From assembly GCF_004803465.1 (NCBI RefSeq), contig NZ_SRSF01000001.1, positions 62,501 to 126,500 of the forward strand: a DNA stretch of 64,000 nucleotides, given 5' to 3'. The position numbers and the translations under genes were made by a program. Numbering within the stretch: the stretch's first letter is position 1; the number at the start of each line of letters is the position of its first letter. Positions 24,283 to 32,811 of the stretch are shown one piece after another. This DNA comes from Neolewinella litorea. GTDB lineage: Bacteria > Bacteroidota > Bacteroidia > Chitinophagales > Saprospiraceae. The notes under the pieces are model-generated. The model worked only from the letters and a program-made list of their open reading frames with translations. It had not been told where the DNA came from and did not search any database.

Positions 24283-27200
24283 ATGCAGCGATTATCATTA
24301 GTCCTCGTTCTGGTCTTCGGAGCGTTCGGCGTTCTGCTGGCGCAACAGAAGATTACCGGTACGATTACGGACGACGCCGGTGAGCCCCTTATCGGAGCGT
24401 CCATTCTCGTCGAAGGCACCACCACCGGTACCGTTACTGATTTTGACGGCACCTTCGCCCTCACCGTCCCCGACGGGGGGGAGCGCCTCGTGGTCAGTTA
24501 TACCGGTTACGCCAGCCAGACCATCCCCCTCACTTCGTCCACCGCCTACCAGATTATTCTTCAGGAGGGTGTACAGCTCACTGACGTAGTCGTGACGGCA
24601 CTCGGCATCACCCGCAGCGAGAAATCGCTGGGTTACGCGGTAACCGAAGTCGACGGCGACGACGTCACAAAAACCCAGGAAAACAGCGTTGTCAGTGCCC
24701 TGAGCGGCCGGATTCCCGGTGCCCAGATCAACAACTCCAACAGCGGCCTGGGCGGATCGGCCAACATCATCCTGCGCGGTGCCACCTCCGTGACCGGCAG
24801 CAACAAGCCGCTCTTCGTGGTCGACGGTATCCCGATCGCCAACGACAACAACAACGGCGCCAACGCCGCTGTGGCCGCCGGCGGCCGCGATTACGGCACT
24901 ACGGCCCAGGACATCAACCCGGCCGACATCGCCTCCATTTCCGTACTGAAAGGCGGCGCCGCCGCGGCCCTGTACGGATCGCGAGCCTCCAACGGCGTCA
25001 TCCTGATCACCACCAAAAGCGGCAAGGCACGCAAGGGCATCGGCGTGACCGTCAATTCCGGCGTTACCTTCAACAACGTTGCGGTGCTGCCCGATTTCCA
25101 GGATCAGTACGGTGGAGGTTATACCCAGGAATTTTCCACTTTCGAATACGACCCCGATGTTCATCCGGCGGAGTGGGCTTCCTTCGACGGACAGTTTATC
25201 CCCGAGTACTACGCGGACGAAAGCTGGGGACCCGAAATGGACGGAACCCTGGTACGCCACTGGGACAGCTGGTACCCGGGCGAGAACTTCGGTGAGTTGC
25301 GGCCCTGGTCGCCCAACCCCGATAACGTGCGCGACTTCTACGACACCGGAGTTTCTTTCGACAACAACGTGGCCATCGCCGGCGGAAACGAGCAGACCCT
25401 CTTCCGCCTTTCGTACACCAACAGCTCCAACGCCGGTGTATACCCCGAGTCGAAGCTGAACCGCAACACGCTTAACGTAAACGCCACCCAGCAACTGGGC
25501 AGCAAATTCGAGGCCACCATCAACGGTACCTACGTCAATACCCGCGGCGAAGGACGCCCCGCCATCGGCTACGGCGGTTTCGGCAACGCGATCAACGTAC
25601 AGTCGAACTTCAACGAATGGTTCCAGCGCCAGTTGGATATGGACCGCCTGCGCGACTACAAGCAGCCCGACGGCACGCCGCGTACCTGGAACATCCGCAG
25701 CCCGACGAACCTTGACGCCCTATACTGGGAAAGCCCCTACTGGGTAGTCTACGAAGACCGCGGCAACGACAACCGCGACCGCGTGTACGGTAACCTGAGC
25801 CTGAAGTACGAAGTCATGCCCGGCCTGTCCATCACGGGTAGCGCACGGACCGACTACTACAACTTCCAGGTACACGACCGGCTGGCCGCGCGTTCCGCTG
25901 CCAATATTCCCTACGCGGAGCGCCTCGACGTGACCAACCGCGAGAACAACTTTGAACTGATCGGTAGCTATACGGCTAACTTCTCCAGTGAATTCAGCCT
26001 CGACGCCCAGCTGGGCGGCAACCTGCGCCAGGACGAGTACAGCTCCGTCCGCTCCAAGAGCAGCGGCGGCCTGAGCGTGCCCGGCATCTACACCGTAGAA
26101 ACCTCGGTAGACCGCCCCGAGCGGAACGACTTCCAGAGCCAGAAAGAGGTGCAGTCCGTCTACGGCCGACTCGGACTCGGCTGGCGCGCGATGCTTTACG
26201 TTGACCTGACGGCCCGTAACGACTGGTCTTCCGCCCTGGAAGCCGGCAACAACAGCTATTTCTACCCGTCAATCTCCTCCAGTTTCGTCTTCAGTGAGCT
26301 GCTGGAAAACAGTTTCATCAGCTTCGGTAAGATCCGGGCCGGTTTCGCCACGGTTGGTAACGACCCCGCTCCTTACCAGACCCGGCAGACCTACGGGGCC
26401 AGCAACCCCTACGGCTCGTTCCCGACCTTTGCCGTACCCAATACCCAGGCCAAATTCGATCTGGTTGCAGAATCCATCACCACCTGGGAGGCGGGTATCG
26501 ATATGCGGTTCTTCAACGACCGGCTCGGTTTCGACGTGACTTACTACGACATCCAGTCGCGGGACCTCATCATCGACCTCGGGGTGTCGGGTACTTCCGG
26601 ATTCAGCAACGTGACCACCAATGCCGGCCTGCTCACCAATAAAGGTGTCGAGGTACAGTTGTACGGTACGCCGATCCAGACGGAGAACTTCACCTGGAAC
26701 GCCCGCATCAACTTTGCCTCCAACGAAAACCAGGTAGTGGAACTGGCCGAAGGCCAGGACCTGCTCAGCCTGGGCAGCTACGGTACCCAGTTCGTGGCCC
26801 AGACGGGTCAGCCCTACGGTACCCTCATCGGCCTGGGTTACGAGCGCAACGACGCCGGACAGAAGGTCGTCGATGAGGATGGCTTCCCCATTCTCGCCTC
26901 GAACCTGAACTTTGGCAGCGTATTCCCCGACTACACGGGCGGCATCATCAACGACTTCGAAATTTACAAGTTCCGCCTAGGAACGGTAGTCGATTTCCGC
27001 AAGGGCGGCGTGGTGTACTCCGTCTCCAATCGTTGGGGAACCAACTCCGGTCTGCTGGCCAGCACCGTAGGCAAGAACGCCAACGGCGTGGACGTGCGTG
27101 AGCCCGTCTCCGAAGGCGGCGGCATACTGGTGGACGGCGTGACCGAGGACGGACAGCCCAACACCACCTACGTGAATGCTCAGGACTACTTCGGCGGACT

Positions 27201-27474
27201 GCGCAACTTCCGCGAGGAATTTACCTACGACGCCAGCTTCATCAAGCTGCGCGAGATCAGTCTGGGCTATGACCTGCCGGGCAGCTGGCTGGAGAACAAC
27301 TTCGTGGCTAACGCCGCCATCAGCGTCTTCGCCCGTAACGTGGCCATCCTGCACAAGAACACGCCCAATATCGACCCCGAAACTTCCGTCACCAACGGCA
27401 ACGTACAGGGATTCGAGAACGGACAGAACCCCAGCGTACGCAGCATCGGCATGAAGCTGCGTCTCGGATTCTAA
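24283..27474 (+). CDS. SusC/RagA-family TonB-dependent outer-membrane transporter
   Basis: 1063 residues. Signal peptide ending LLAQQ, then a carboxypeptidase-regulatory-like domain (residues ~23-95, ITGTITDDAGEPLIGASILVEG). The plug follows (SGRIPGAQINN, NIILRGATSVTGSNKPLFVVDGIPI, SISVLKGGAAAALYGSRASNGVILITTK), and then a large beta-barrel to the C-terminal MKLRLGF. This is the SusC energy-dependent importer that works under a SusD lid. No extracytoplasmic sigma/anti-sigma pair or polysaccharide enzyme is adjacent, so the substrate (glycan or peptide) is unknown. Confidence 0.95.
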   Translation: MQRLSLVLVLVFGAFGVLLAQQKITGTITDDAGEPLIGASILVEGTTTGTVTDFDGTFALTVPDGGERLVVSYTGYASQTIPLTSSTAYQIILQEGVQLTDVVVTALGITRSEKSLGYAVTEVDGDDVTKTQENSVVSALSGRIPGAQINNSNSGLGGSANIILRGATSVTGSNKPLFVVDGIPIANDNNNGANAAVAAGGRDYGTTAQDINPADIASISVLKGGAAAALYGSRASNGVILITTKSGKARKGIGVTVNSGVTFNNVAVLPDFQDQYGGGYTQEFSTFEYDPDVHPAEWASFDGQFIPEYYADESWGPEMDGTLVRHWDSWYPGENFGELRPWSPNPDNVRDFYDTGVSFDNNVAIAGGNEQTLFRLSYTNSSNAGVYPESKLNRNTLNVNATQQLGSKFEATINGTYVNTRGEGRPAIGYGGFGNAINVQSNFNEWFQRQLDMDRLRDYKQPDGTPRTWNIRSPTNLDALYWESPYWVVYEDRGNDNRDRVYGNLSLKYEVMPGLSITGSARTDYYNFQVHDRLAARSAANIPYAERLDVTNRENNFELIGSYTANFSSEFSLDAQLGGNLRQDEYSSVRSKSSGGLSVPGIYTVETSVDRPERNDFQSQKEVQSVYGRLGLGWRAMLYVDLTARNDWSSALEAGNNSYFYPSISSSFVFSELLENSFISFGKIRAGFATVGNDPAPYQTRQTYGASNPYGSFPTFAVPNTQAKFDLVAESITTWEAGIDMRFFNDRLGFDVTYYDIQSRDLIIDLGVSGTSGFSNVTTNAGLLTNKGVEVQLYGTPIQTENFTWNARINFASNENQVVELAEGQDLLSLGSYGTQFVAQTGQPYGTLIGLGYERNDAGQKVVDEDGFPILASNLNFGSVFPDYTGGIINDFEIYKFRLGTVVDFRKGGVVYSVSNRWGTNSGLLASTVGKNANGVDVREPVSEGGGILVDGVTEDGQPNTTYVNAQDYFGGLRNFREEFTYDASFIKLREISLGYDLPGSWLENNFVANAAISVFARNVAILHKNTPNIDPETSVTNGNVQGFENGQNPSVRSIGMKLRLGF

Positions 27475-27491
27475 GCCAGGCCACATTGTCA

Positions 27492-27530
27492 GACCGACCG
27501 GGGTGGGGCGGAAGTTCCCCCGGGTCGGTC
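27492..27530 (+). other. Intergenic hairpin between susC and susD
   Basis: GACCGACCGGGG pairs with CCCCGGGTCGGTC around GGCGGAAGTT. No T-run. Probably a processing or stability element setting the susC:susD ratio (inference). Confidence 0.55.
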
Positions 27531-27557
27531 CCCAATTCAACAATAAAAAATAATCAT

Positions 27558-29024
27558 ATGAACCGCATTTTTCTTGCGTGTCTCCTGTTGATCGGCTTTA
27601 CCGCGTGTACCGACCAGTTCGAGGAGATCAACACCAACCCCAACAGCCCGGTGGAGGTCCCGACCTCCTACCTCATCACCCAGGCCGAGCGCAGCCTGGT
27701 TGACCTGGTGCTGGGTGAAGGCTTCGCCGGAGTGGGCACCTACGGGTCGCACTACATCCAGCACCTTTCACAGACCCAGTACACCGACGTGACGCGTTAC
27801 GACGATGTACGTACCTCCTTCTATGGTTTCTACACCGGTGGCCTGGAGGATCTCGAGAACGTGATCCTGCTGAATACCAATGAGGAAACCAAGGGCTCCG
27901 TATCCGCATCCGGCCCCAACGCCAACCAGATTGCGTTGGCCAAGATCATGCAGAGCTGGGCTTTCCTTTCGATGACCGACTTCTGGGGCGATATCCCCTA
28001 CAGCGAAGCCCTCAAGGGACTGGAGAACCTGAATCCCCGCTACGATGAGCAGGAGATGATCTACCGCGGAGCGGTGAATACCCTGGTAGAAGCCGGCGAT
28101 ATGATCGTGCCCGGTCCGGTAGAAGGCGACATCATCTACAACGGCGACATGGAGTTGTGGCGCAAATTTGCCAACAGCATCATTCTTCGCGCCGGCATCC
28201 GCGTATCCGACGTGGCCCCCGAACTCGGACGCGAATGGGTGAATCTGGCCCTCAGCCGCGGCGTCATCTCCGACAATAGCGAGAACGCCCAGCTGAACTA
28301 CATCACCGGAGGTGAGTTTGCCAACAATACCTTCTATACTGACGCGCTTACCCGTACCGACTACGCCATCAGCGAGCCGCTTGTATCCTTCCTGGAAGAG
28401 CGCAACGACCCCCGACTCGCCGTCTACGCCCAGCCGACCGCCAACAGCGTAGCCGCCGGTAAGACCGAGTACGTGGGTATGCCCTACGGAATCAGCGAAG
28501 GCGACGCCGGTGCTATTCCCGTAGCCGAAGTTTCCTTCCCCGGACTGGCCTTCGTAGGCATCGACGCCCCCGCCGTTATGCTGACGTACAGCGAAGTGCT
28601 CTTCAATCGCGCCGAAGCCGCCGCCCGCGGGTGGATCGACGGCGACGCCGAGGAACTGTATGACGCCGCCATCACCGCCAGCATGATGCAGCACGGCATC
28701 AGCCATACCGACGCGATCGAGGATTACCTGGAGCAGGAGGAAGTGGCCTACGACGCGGCCAATTTCGAAAAGTCGATCGGACAGCAGAAGTGGATCGCCC
28801 TCTACTTTCAGGGTCTGGAAGCCTGGTCGGAATGGCGTCGCCTCGGCTATCCCGAGTTGGATCCCGCCCCCGCCGCCATTGTCATCAAGACCATTCCCAC
28901 GCGTCGGGGCTACCCCGACAACGAGTTCAGCCTCAACAAGGAGAACTACCTGGAAGCCCTGCAACGGCAGTTCGGCTCCGATGAGGATCCCCTCGATGGA
29001 CGGGTCTGGTGGGACGTAGACTAG
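27558..29024 (+). CDS. SusD/RagB-family outer-membrane lipoprotein
   Basis: 488 residues. The signal ends in lipobox GFTAC (Cys at residue 17), followed by DQFEEINTNPNSP, the characteristic opening of the SusD-like_2 subfamily. The body is TPR-like helical, with aromatic-rich segments (YGSHYIQHLSQTQYTDVTRYD) that could line a binding site, and a late YFQGLEAWSEWRRLGYPEL. It forms the surface lid of the SusC transporter and binds ligand. Start at 27558 chosen for the lipoprotein signal. The terminator at 29053 closes the operon. Confidence 0.95.
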   Translation: MNRIFLACLLLIGFTACTDQFEEINTNPNSPVEVPTSYLITQAERSLVDLVLGEGFAGVGTYGSHYIQHLSQTQYTDVTRYDDVRTSFYGFYTGGLEDLENVILLNTNEETKGSVSASGPNANQIALAKIMQSWAFLSMTDFWGDIPYSEALKGLENLNPRYDEQEMIYRGAVNTLVEAGDMIVPGPVEGDIIYNGDMELWRKFANSIILRAGIRVSDVAPELGREWVNLALSRGVISDNSENAQLNYITGGEFANNTFYTDALTRTDYAISEPLVSFLEERNDPRLAVYAQPTANSVAAGKTEYVGMPYGISEGDAGAIPVAEVSFPGLAFVGIDAPAVMLTYSEVLFNRAEAAARGWIDGDAEELYDAAITASMMQHGISHTDAIEDYLEQEEVAYDAANFEKSIGQQKWIALYFQGLEAWSEWRRLGYPELDPAPAAIVIKTIPTRRGYPDNEFSLNKENYLEALQRQFGSDEDPLDGRVWWDVD

Positions 29025-29052
29025 AACCGCCACGATTTCTATCAATACCCGA

Positions 29053-29082
29053 GGGGCGCAGTCACCGACTGCGCCCCTTTTT
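29053..29082 (+). terminator. Rho-independent terminator of susCD
   Basis: Perfect 11-bp stem GGGGCGCAGTC / GACTGCGCCCC with ACC loop and TTTTTA tail. Confidence 0.9.
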
Positions 29083-29141
29083 ACTTGGACGTGATGCAGC
29101 CACTTCCGGATATTCAACCCTACGGCCCAGGAGACGTTACT

Positions 29142-29777
29142 ATGCAAAAGACAACGATGAGTCAAGCTACCACTGCCACCAAGCGGCCCGTACTGCTCTA
29201 CACCGAGCAAACCCCGAACCCCGAAACCCTGAAATTTGTCACCAACCGCATGCTGTACAACGGCACCGCGGAATTCCGGGAAGAAGAGTTCGCCCGCGAG
29301 TGGTCTCCCCTGGCTACCGAATTGTACGATTTTCCCTACGTAAAGAAGGTCTACATCGCGAATAACTACGTGACCGTAACTAAGGAATTCAATTACAGCT
29401 GGGATGACATCATGCTCAAGCTGAAGGAGTTCATCAAGTCCTACCTGGAAGAGAATAAGCTCATCATCAAGGATGGATTCGCGGAGGCCATCGCCGAGAT
29501 GGAAGCCGAACGCGGGATCAGCTACGAATACACCGAGGACGAAGCCGAAACCGTCACCCAGATCAAAGAATTGATCGACACCTACGTGAAGCCCGCCGTG
29601 GAGTCCGACGGTGGTAACATCGAATTCAAGAGCTACCGCGACGGCGTCGTAACCGTGATCATGCAGGGTGCCTGCTCCGGATGCCCGAGCTCCACGGTTA
29701 CCCTGAAGTCCGGAATCGAGCAGATGCTCAAGCGGATGATGCCCCAGGTCAAAGAGGTACAGCAGGAAATGGGCTGA
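29142..29777 (+). CDS. Nfu-type iron-sulfur cluster carrier
   Basis: About 211 residues. The N-terminal Nfu domain begins LLYTEQTPNPETLKFVTNRML. The C-terminal NifU domain has VESDGGNIEFKSYRDGVVTVIMQGACSGCPSS; the CSGC pair binds a [4Fe-4S] cluster in the dimer. Nfu proteins pass clusters to target enzymes. AGGAG lies 8 nt before the ATG at 29142, favouring this start over the ATG at 29157 or the frame's earlier codon at 29085. First of a group with bioA, ferredoxin and iscX. Confidence 0.9.
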   Translation: MQKTTMSQATTATKRPVLLYTEQTPNPETLKFVTNRMLYNGTAEFREEEFAREWSPLATELYDFPYVKKVYIANNYVTVTKEFNYSWDDIMLKLKEFIKSYLEENKLIIKDGFAEAIAEMEAERGISYEYTEDEAETVTQIKELIDTYVKPAVESDGGNIEFKSYRDGVVTVIMQGACSGCPSSTVTLKSGIEQMLKRMMPQVKEVQQEMG

Positions 29778-29814
29778 CCTACCGGTCGCCTTTCCACAGA
29801 CCATAACAATTAAT

Positions 29815-29878
29815 CGGTGGGGTAACTTACTTGGCGGAGTCCGGCAGCGGCCGGAAGTCTGAGTAAGTTGCCCCACCG
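29815..29878. other. Long two-part hairpin between nfu and bioA
   Basis: Outer stem of 17 pairs, CGGTGGGG(T)AACTTACT with AGTAAGTT(G)CCCCACCG (one T-G pair). Inner stem TCCGGC-AGCG-GCCGGA. Ends 27 bp before the bioA ATG; a -7-like TTCGTTTG overlaps its foot. It could be an attenuator or a terminator of nfu; a strong T-run is absent. Confidence 0.6.
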
Positions 29879-29904
29879 TTCGTTTGCGCAGCAGCTTCCT
29901 CAAT

Positions 29905-31203
29905 ATGTCACCCGCACAGCTAGCCTTTGACCGGGATCACCTCTGGCACCCCTACACCAGTTTGGTCGACCCCCTGCCGGTCTATCCGGTCGCCTCCGCC
30001 GACGGATTCCTGATCAAACTGACCGACGGCCGCGAACTCATCGACGGCATGTCGAGCTGGTGGAGCGCCATTCACGGTTACAATGTACCCGCACTCAACC
30101 GCGCCGTCCAGGATCAGCTGGCTAAAATGAGTCACGTCATGTTTGGCGGACTGACCCACGAGCCGGCGGTTGCCCTGGGCCAGCGCCTGGTCGAGATCAC
30201 GCCGCAGGGTCTGGATCGCGTATTCCTTGCCGACAGCGGCTCGGTCAGCGTAGAGGTGGCCATGAAAATGGCCGTGCAGTATCAGCACGCCCTGGGCCAC
30301 CGCGGCCGGACCACCTTCCTCACCGTGCGTGGCGGCTATCACGGCGATACTACCGGTCCCATGTCGGTCTGTGATCCGGTCACTGGCATGCACCAGCTGT
30401 TCGCGGGATTTATGCCGCGCCATGAGTTCTTTGATCGGCCCCCGGGCGGGTACGATGCTGCCTTGGACAGGGATTACGTGTCCGGTTTGGAAGAATTCTT
30501 TCACCGCCACGCCGATCGCGCGGCCGCCTTCATCGTAGAGCCCGTGGTGCAGGGTGCCGGTGGCATGCACTTCTACAGCCCGCGTTACCTGGAGGAATTC
30601 CGCAGGCTTTGTGACGAGTACGGACTGCTACTCATCTTCGACGAGATCGCAACGGGATTCGGTCGTACCGGCCCGCTTTTCGTGGGCGCGGACGCGGGTG
30701 CCGGCACCGGTACCGAGCGCGGCGGTAGCCGGCAACCCGACATCATGACCGTAGGGAAGGCCCTCACCGGCGGATACCTGACGCTGGCCGCCACCTTGTG
30801 CAGCAACCGGGTAGCGGAGGTAATCGGGGCGGGGGAGGCTTCCGTGCTGATGCACGGTCCGACTTTCATGGCTAACCCCCTGGCCTGCGCCGTGGCCGTA
30901 GCGAGTATAGATCTGCTGCTTGGCCGCGACTGGCCTGCCGACATTGCCCGGATAAAGGCGGGCCTGGCCCGGCACCTGCGCGCCGCCGCACAAAAGCCAG
31001 GCGTAAAGGACGTTCGTGTGCTCGGGGGCATCGGCGTGGTAGAGCTCCACGATCCCGTGGATGTAGCCTCCATTCAGGCCCGATTTGTGGCGGAAGGAGT
31101 ATGGGTTCGTCCGTTCGGACGACTGGTCTACATCATGCCGCCTTACGTAATAAGTGACGCCGCCTTAGAACTGCTCTGCCGCGCGGTCGTTAAATATGTT
31201 TAG
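29905..31203 (+). CDS. bioA: Adenosylmethionine-8-amino-7-oxononanoate aminotransferase
   Basis: 432 residues, class III PLP aminotransferase. Hallmarks: DHLWHPYTS near the N-terminus, [53 protein letters not shown] with the cofactor-ring Asp, and the PLP Lys in [15 protein letters not shown]. The DGMSSWW and [15 protein letters not shown] segments are typical of BioA rather than ornithine or GABA aminotransferases. It makes DAPA from KAPA using SAM. No other biotin gene is in the window. Start at 29905 gives the standard N-terminus. Confidence 0.92.
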   Translation: MSPAQLAFDRDHLWHPYTSLVDPLPVYPVASADGFLIKLTDGRELIDGMSSWWSAIHGYNVPALNRAVQDQLAKMSHVMFGGLTHEPAVALGQRLVEITPQGLDRVFLADSGSVSVEVAMKMAVQYQHALGHRGRTTFLTVRGGYHGDTTGPMSVCDPVTGMHQLFAGFMPRHEFFDRPPGGYDAALDRDYVSGLEEFFHRHADRAAAFIVEPVVQGAGGMHFYSPRYLEEFRRLCDEYGLLLIFDEIATGFGRTGPLFVGADAGAGTGTERGGSRQPDIMTVGKALTGGYLTLAATLCSNRVAEVIGAGEASVLMHGPTFMANPLACAVAVASIDLLLGRDWPADIARIKAGLARHLRAAAQKPGVKDVRVLGGIGVVELHDPVDVASIQARFVAEGVWVRPFGRLVYIMPPYVISDAALELLCRAVVKYV

Positions 31204-31233
31204 TTTCGCCCCCCCGATAAAGACCAACCACCG

Positions 31234-31575
31234 ATGGCTACCGTAAAATTCACCTTCGAAGATAAAAAGATCGCCCCCAAGACGGTCGAAAACGTCGAGG
31301 TCGACATGAGTATTCTGGAAGTCACCGAAGAAAATGGCATCCACCTCAACCACAACTGCGGTGAGGTCTGTGCCTGCTCTACCTGCCACGTTTACGTGCT
31401 AAGCGGAGAGGACGCGCTGGAGGAAATCAGCGACAAGGAAGAGGACTTCATCGACCGGGCCATCAATCCCCGTATCGAAAGCCGCCTGGGCTGTCAGGCC
31501 GTCATCCTCGACGAGGATGCCATCATCGAAGTCGAAATTCCCGACCAAAGCCGGATCATCGGCCACGAACACTAA
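31234..31575 (+). CDS. Adrenodoxin-type 2Fe-2S ferredoxin
   Basis: 113 residues. Cluster ligands fit C-x5-C-x2-C (HNCGEVCACSTCHVYV) with the fourth Cys in LGCQAVI. The sequence runs from a beta-grasp start (VKFTFEDKK) to a C-terminal acidic interaction helix (DALEEISDKEEDFI). This type feeds electrons to Fe-S assembly (Isc-type Fdx), to P450s or to biotin/lipoyl synthases. Position directly before iscX favours an Fe-S assembly role. It is 30 bp after bioA, so probably in one transcript. Confidence 0.92.
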   Translation: MATVKFTFEDKKIAPKTVENVEVDMSILEVTEENGIHLNHNCGEVCACSTCHVYVLSGEDALEEISDKEEDFIDRAINPRIESRLGCQAVILDEDAIIEVEIPDQSRIIGHEH

Positions 31576-31685
31576 TCCACCTCCAAGACCCCCAGGGGGA
31601 TACTCCGCCAATAGTGGAGGCCCTTCGGTTTGCGCCGCAGCTTACTTGCGGAAAGCGCCAGGACGTGTGAAAACTGTAACTAATT

Positions 31686-31931
31686 ATGAGCTTTAAAGAC
31701 TTCGACGATTTTCCTTTCGGCTGGGCCGACCACGAAGACATCGCTATCGCCCTGTACGACCGCTTCGGCGACGATTTCGGCCAGGATAAAATTTACCGCA
31801 TCCGGTTCACCGACCTGCTGGACTGGATCCTGGAAATTCCCCAATTCACCGGTACCCGCGACCAATCCACCGAAGAACACCTCGAGCAAATTCAGGCCAA
31901 GTGGGTGTACGAATGGCGGGAGAATCAGTAG
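31686..31931 (+). CDS. iscX: IscX-like Fe-S assembly protein
   Basis: 81 residues. GWADHEDIAIALYDRFGD, then IYRIRFTDLLDWILEIPQF and EHLEQIQAKWVYEW match the IscX/YfhJ fold: a small acidic winged-helix protein that binds iron and IscS and tunes cysteine desulfurase. A short insert (DDFGQDKIYRI) makes it slightly longer than the E. coli protein. It follows the ferredoxin by 110 bp, the same order (fdx-iscX) as in the E. coli isc operon. Confidence 0.85.
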   Translation: MSFKDFDDFPFGWADHEDIAIALYDRFGDDFGQDKIYRIRFTDLLDWILEIPQFTGTRDQSTEEHLEQIQAKWVYEWRENQ

Positions 31932-31933
31932 TG

Positions 31934-32114
31934 GTTCTTTAGTCCTTTAGTTCTTCAGGCGGGTAGTTCTTTAGGCTGTTCGGCGCAGTGTCCGCAGAGA
32001 CAAGCAGTGAGGGAGGCACGACCTGTCCTTGATAACTGCAGCCTCTACCAGACTAAAGAACTAAATGCCTAAAGAACTAACTGCCTAAAGAACTAACCGC
32101 CTAATAGGCTAATA
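31934..32114. repeat. 16-bp tandem repeats with matching inverted arms before kdsC
   Basis: Three exact-length 16-bp units (GACTAAAGAACTAAAT, GCCTAAAGAACTAACT, GCCTAAAGAACTAACC) at 32051-32098 and a degenerate fourth (GCCTAATAGGCTAATA) ending at the base before the kdsC ATG. About 75-105 bp upstream lie reverse complements: GTTCTTTAGTC (31934-31944) and TAGTTCTTTAGGC (31964-31976). The arms could form a large cruciform or RNA stem enclosing 31977-32050. Confidence 0.8.
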
Positions 32115-32648
32115 ATGAACGAGCTAGAACGCTTCGCGGAAATCACAACCTTCATATTCGACGTGGACGGTGTGCTTACCAATTCGCAATTGATCGTGTT
32201 GGAGGACGGCAATTTGCTGCGGCAGATGAACGTCCGAGACGGATACGCCATCAAGCGGGCCCTGGAAATGGGTTACCAGGTCTGCATCATTACCGGTGGG
32301 AAAAGCCAGGGCGTGGTTTCGCGGCTACAGGGTCTGGGAGTAGTAGACGTTTACTACGGGGTAGCCGATAAGGTGGAGGCGTATCGGGAGTACATGGACC
32401 TATACGAACTGGAGGACGAGCACGTGCTTTTCATGGGCGACGACTTGCCGGATTACGAAGTCATGCGCCTGGTCGGATTTCCCGCTTGCCCTAGGGACGC
32501 GTGCCCGGAAATCCTGTCCATTTCAAAGTACGTGAGTAACTGCGACGGCGGGGCCGGAGCGGTGCGTGATGTGATCGAACGTACCCTGCGCCTGCACGGA
32601 AAGTGGTTGCCTTCGGATCCTACCGAAGTGCTGCCCACCAGCGTCTAG
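32115..32648 (+). CDS. KdsC-like HAD-IIIA phosphatase (KDO-8-phosphate phosphatase)
   Basis: 177 residues. FIFDVDGVLTNSQL holds the two catalytic Asp. The short cap-less HAD layout continues with MNVRDGYAIKRALEMGYQVCIITGGKS, and VLFMGDDLPDYEVMRLVGFPACPRDACPEI is the KdsC motif IV region. Expected to dephosphorylate KDO-8-P (or an ACN-type sugar acid) for lipopolysaccharide core synthesis. No kdsA, kdsB or kdsD next door. Translation starts directly after the 16-bp repeat block, so the ribosome-binding region is made of repeat sequence. Confidence 0.85.
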   Translation: MNELERFAEITTFIFDVDGVLTNSQLIVLEDGNLLRQMNVRDGYAIKRALEMGYQVCIITGGKSQGVVSRLQGLGVVDVYYGVADKVEAYREYMDLYELEDEHVLFMGDDLPDYEVMRLVGFPACPRDACPEILSISKYVSNCDGGAGAVRDVIERTLRLHGKWLPSDPTEVLPTSV

Positions 32649-32747
32649 GGAGCTGCACCTGGACTGCATTCCCTGGATTGACCATGCTACCGGCTGGCAA
32701 CCATAGAAAATCTGGTGCTGAAGAACCCGGCTATCCGGCAGAAAGCG

Positions 32748-32766
32748 GGCACCCGCGGCCGCGCCC
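32748..32766. repeat. Dispersed GC-rich intergenic motif, copy 4
   Basis: GGCACCCGCGGCCGCGCCC, identical over 19 bases to copy 1 at 969-987, 45 bp before the uvrD start. Confidence 0.6.
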
Positions 32767-32811
32767 AAACAAATTGTTGCTTATCTTGGCGACCCGCTCA
32801 AAATACCCCTT

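Noticed and set aside
27768-29903. 711-codon minus-strand open frame
   Set aside because: Lies over susD and nfu on the opposite strand, with no recognisable domain; the sense frames have clear families.
31580-31620. Terminator between ferredoxin and iscX
   Set aside because: CCTCCA...TGGAGG and CCCC-AG-GGGG can pair, but the stem is weak and no T-run follows.
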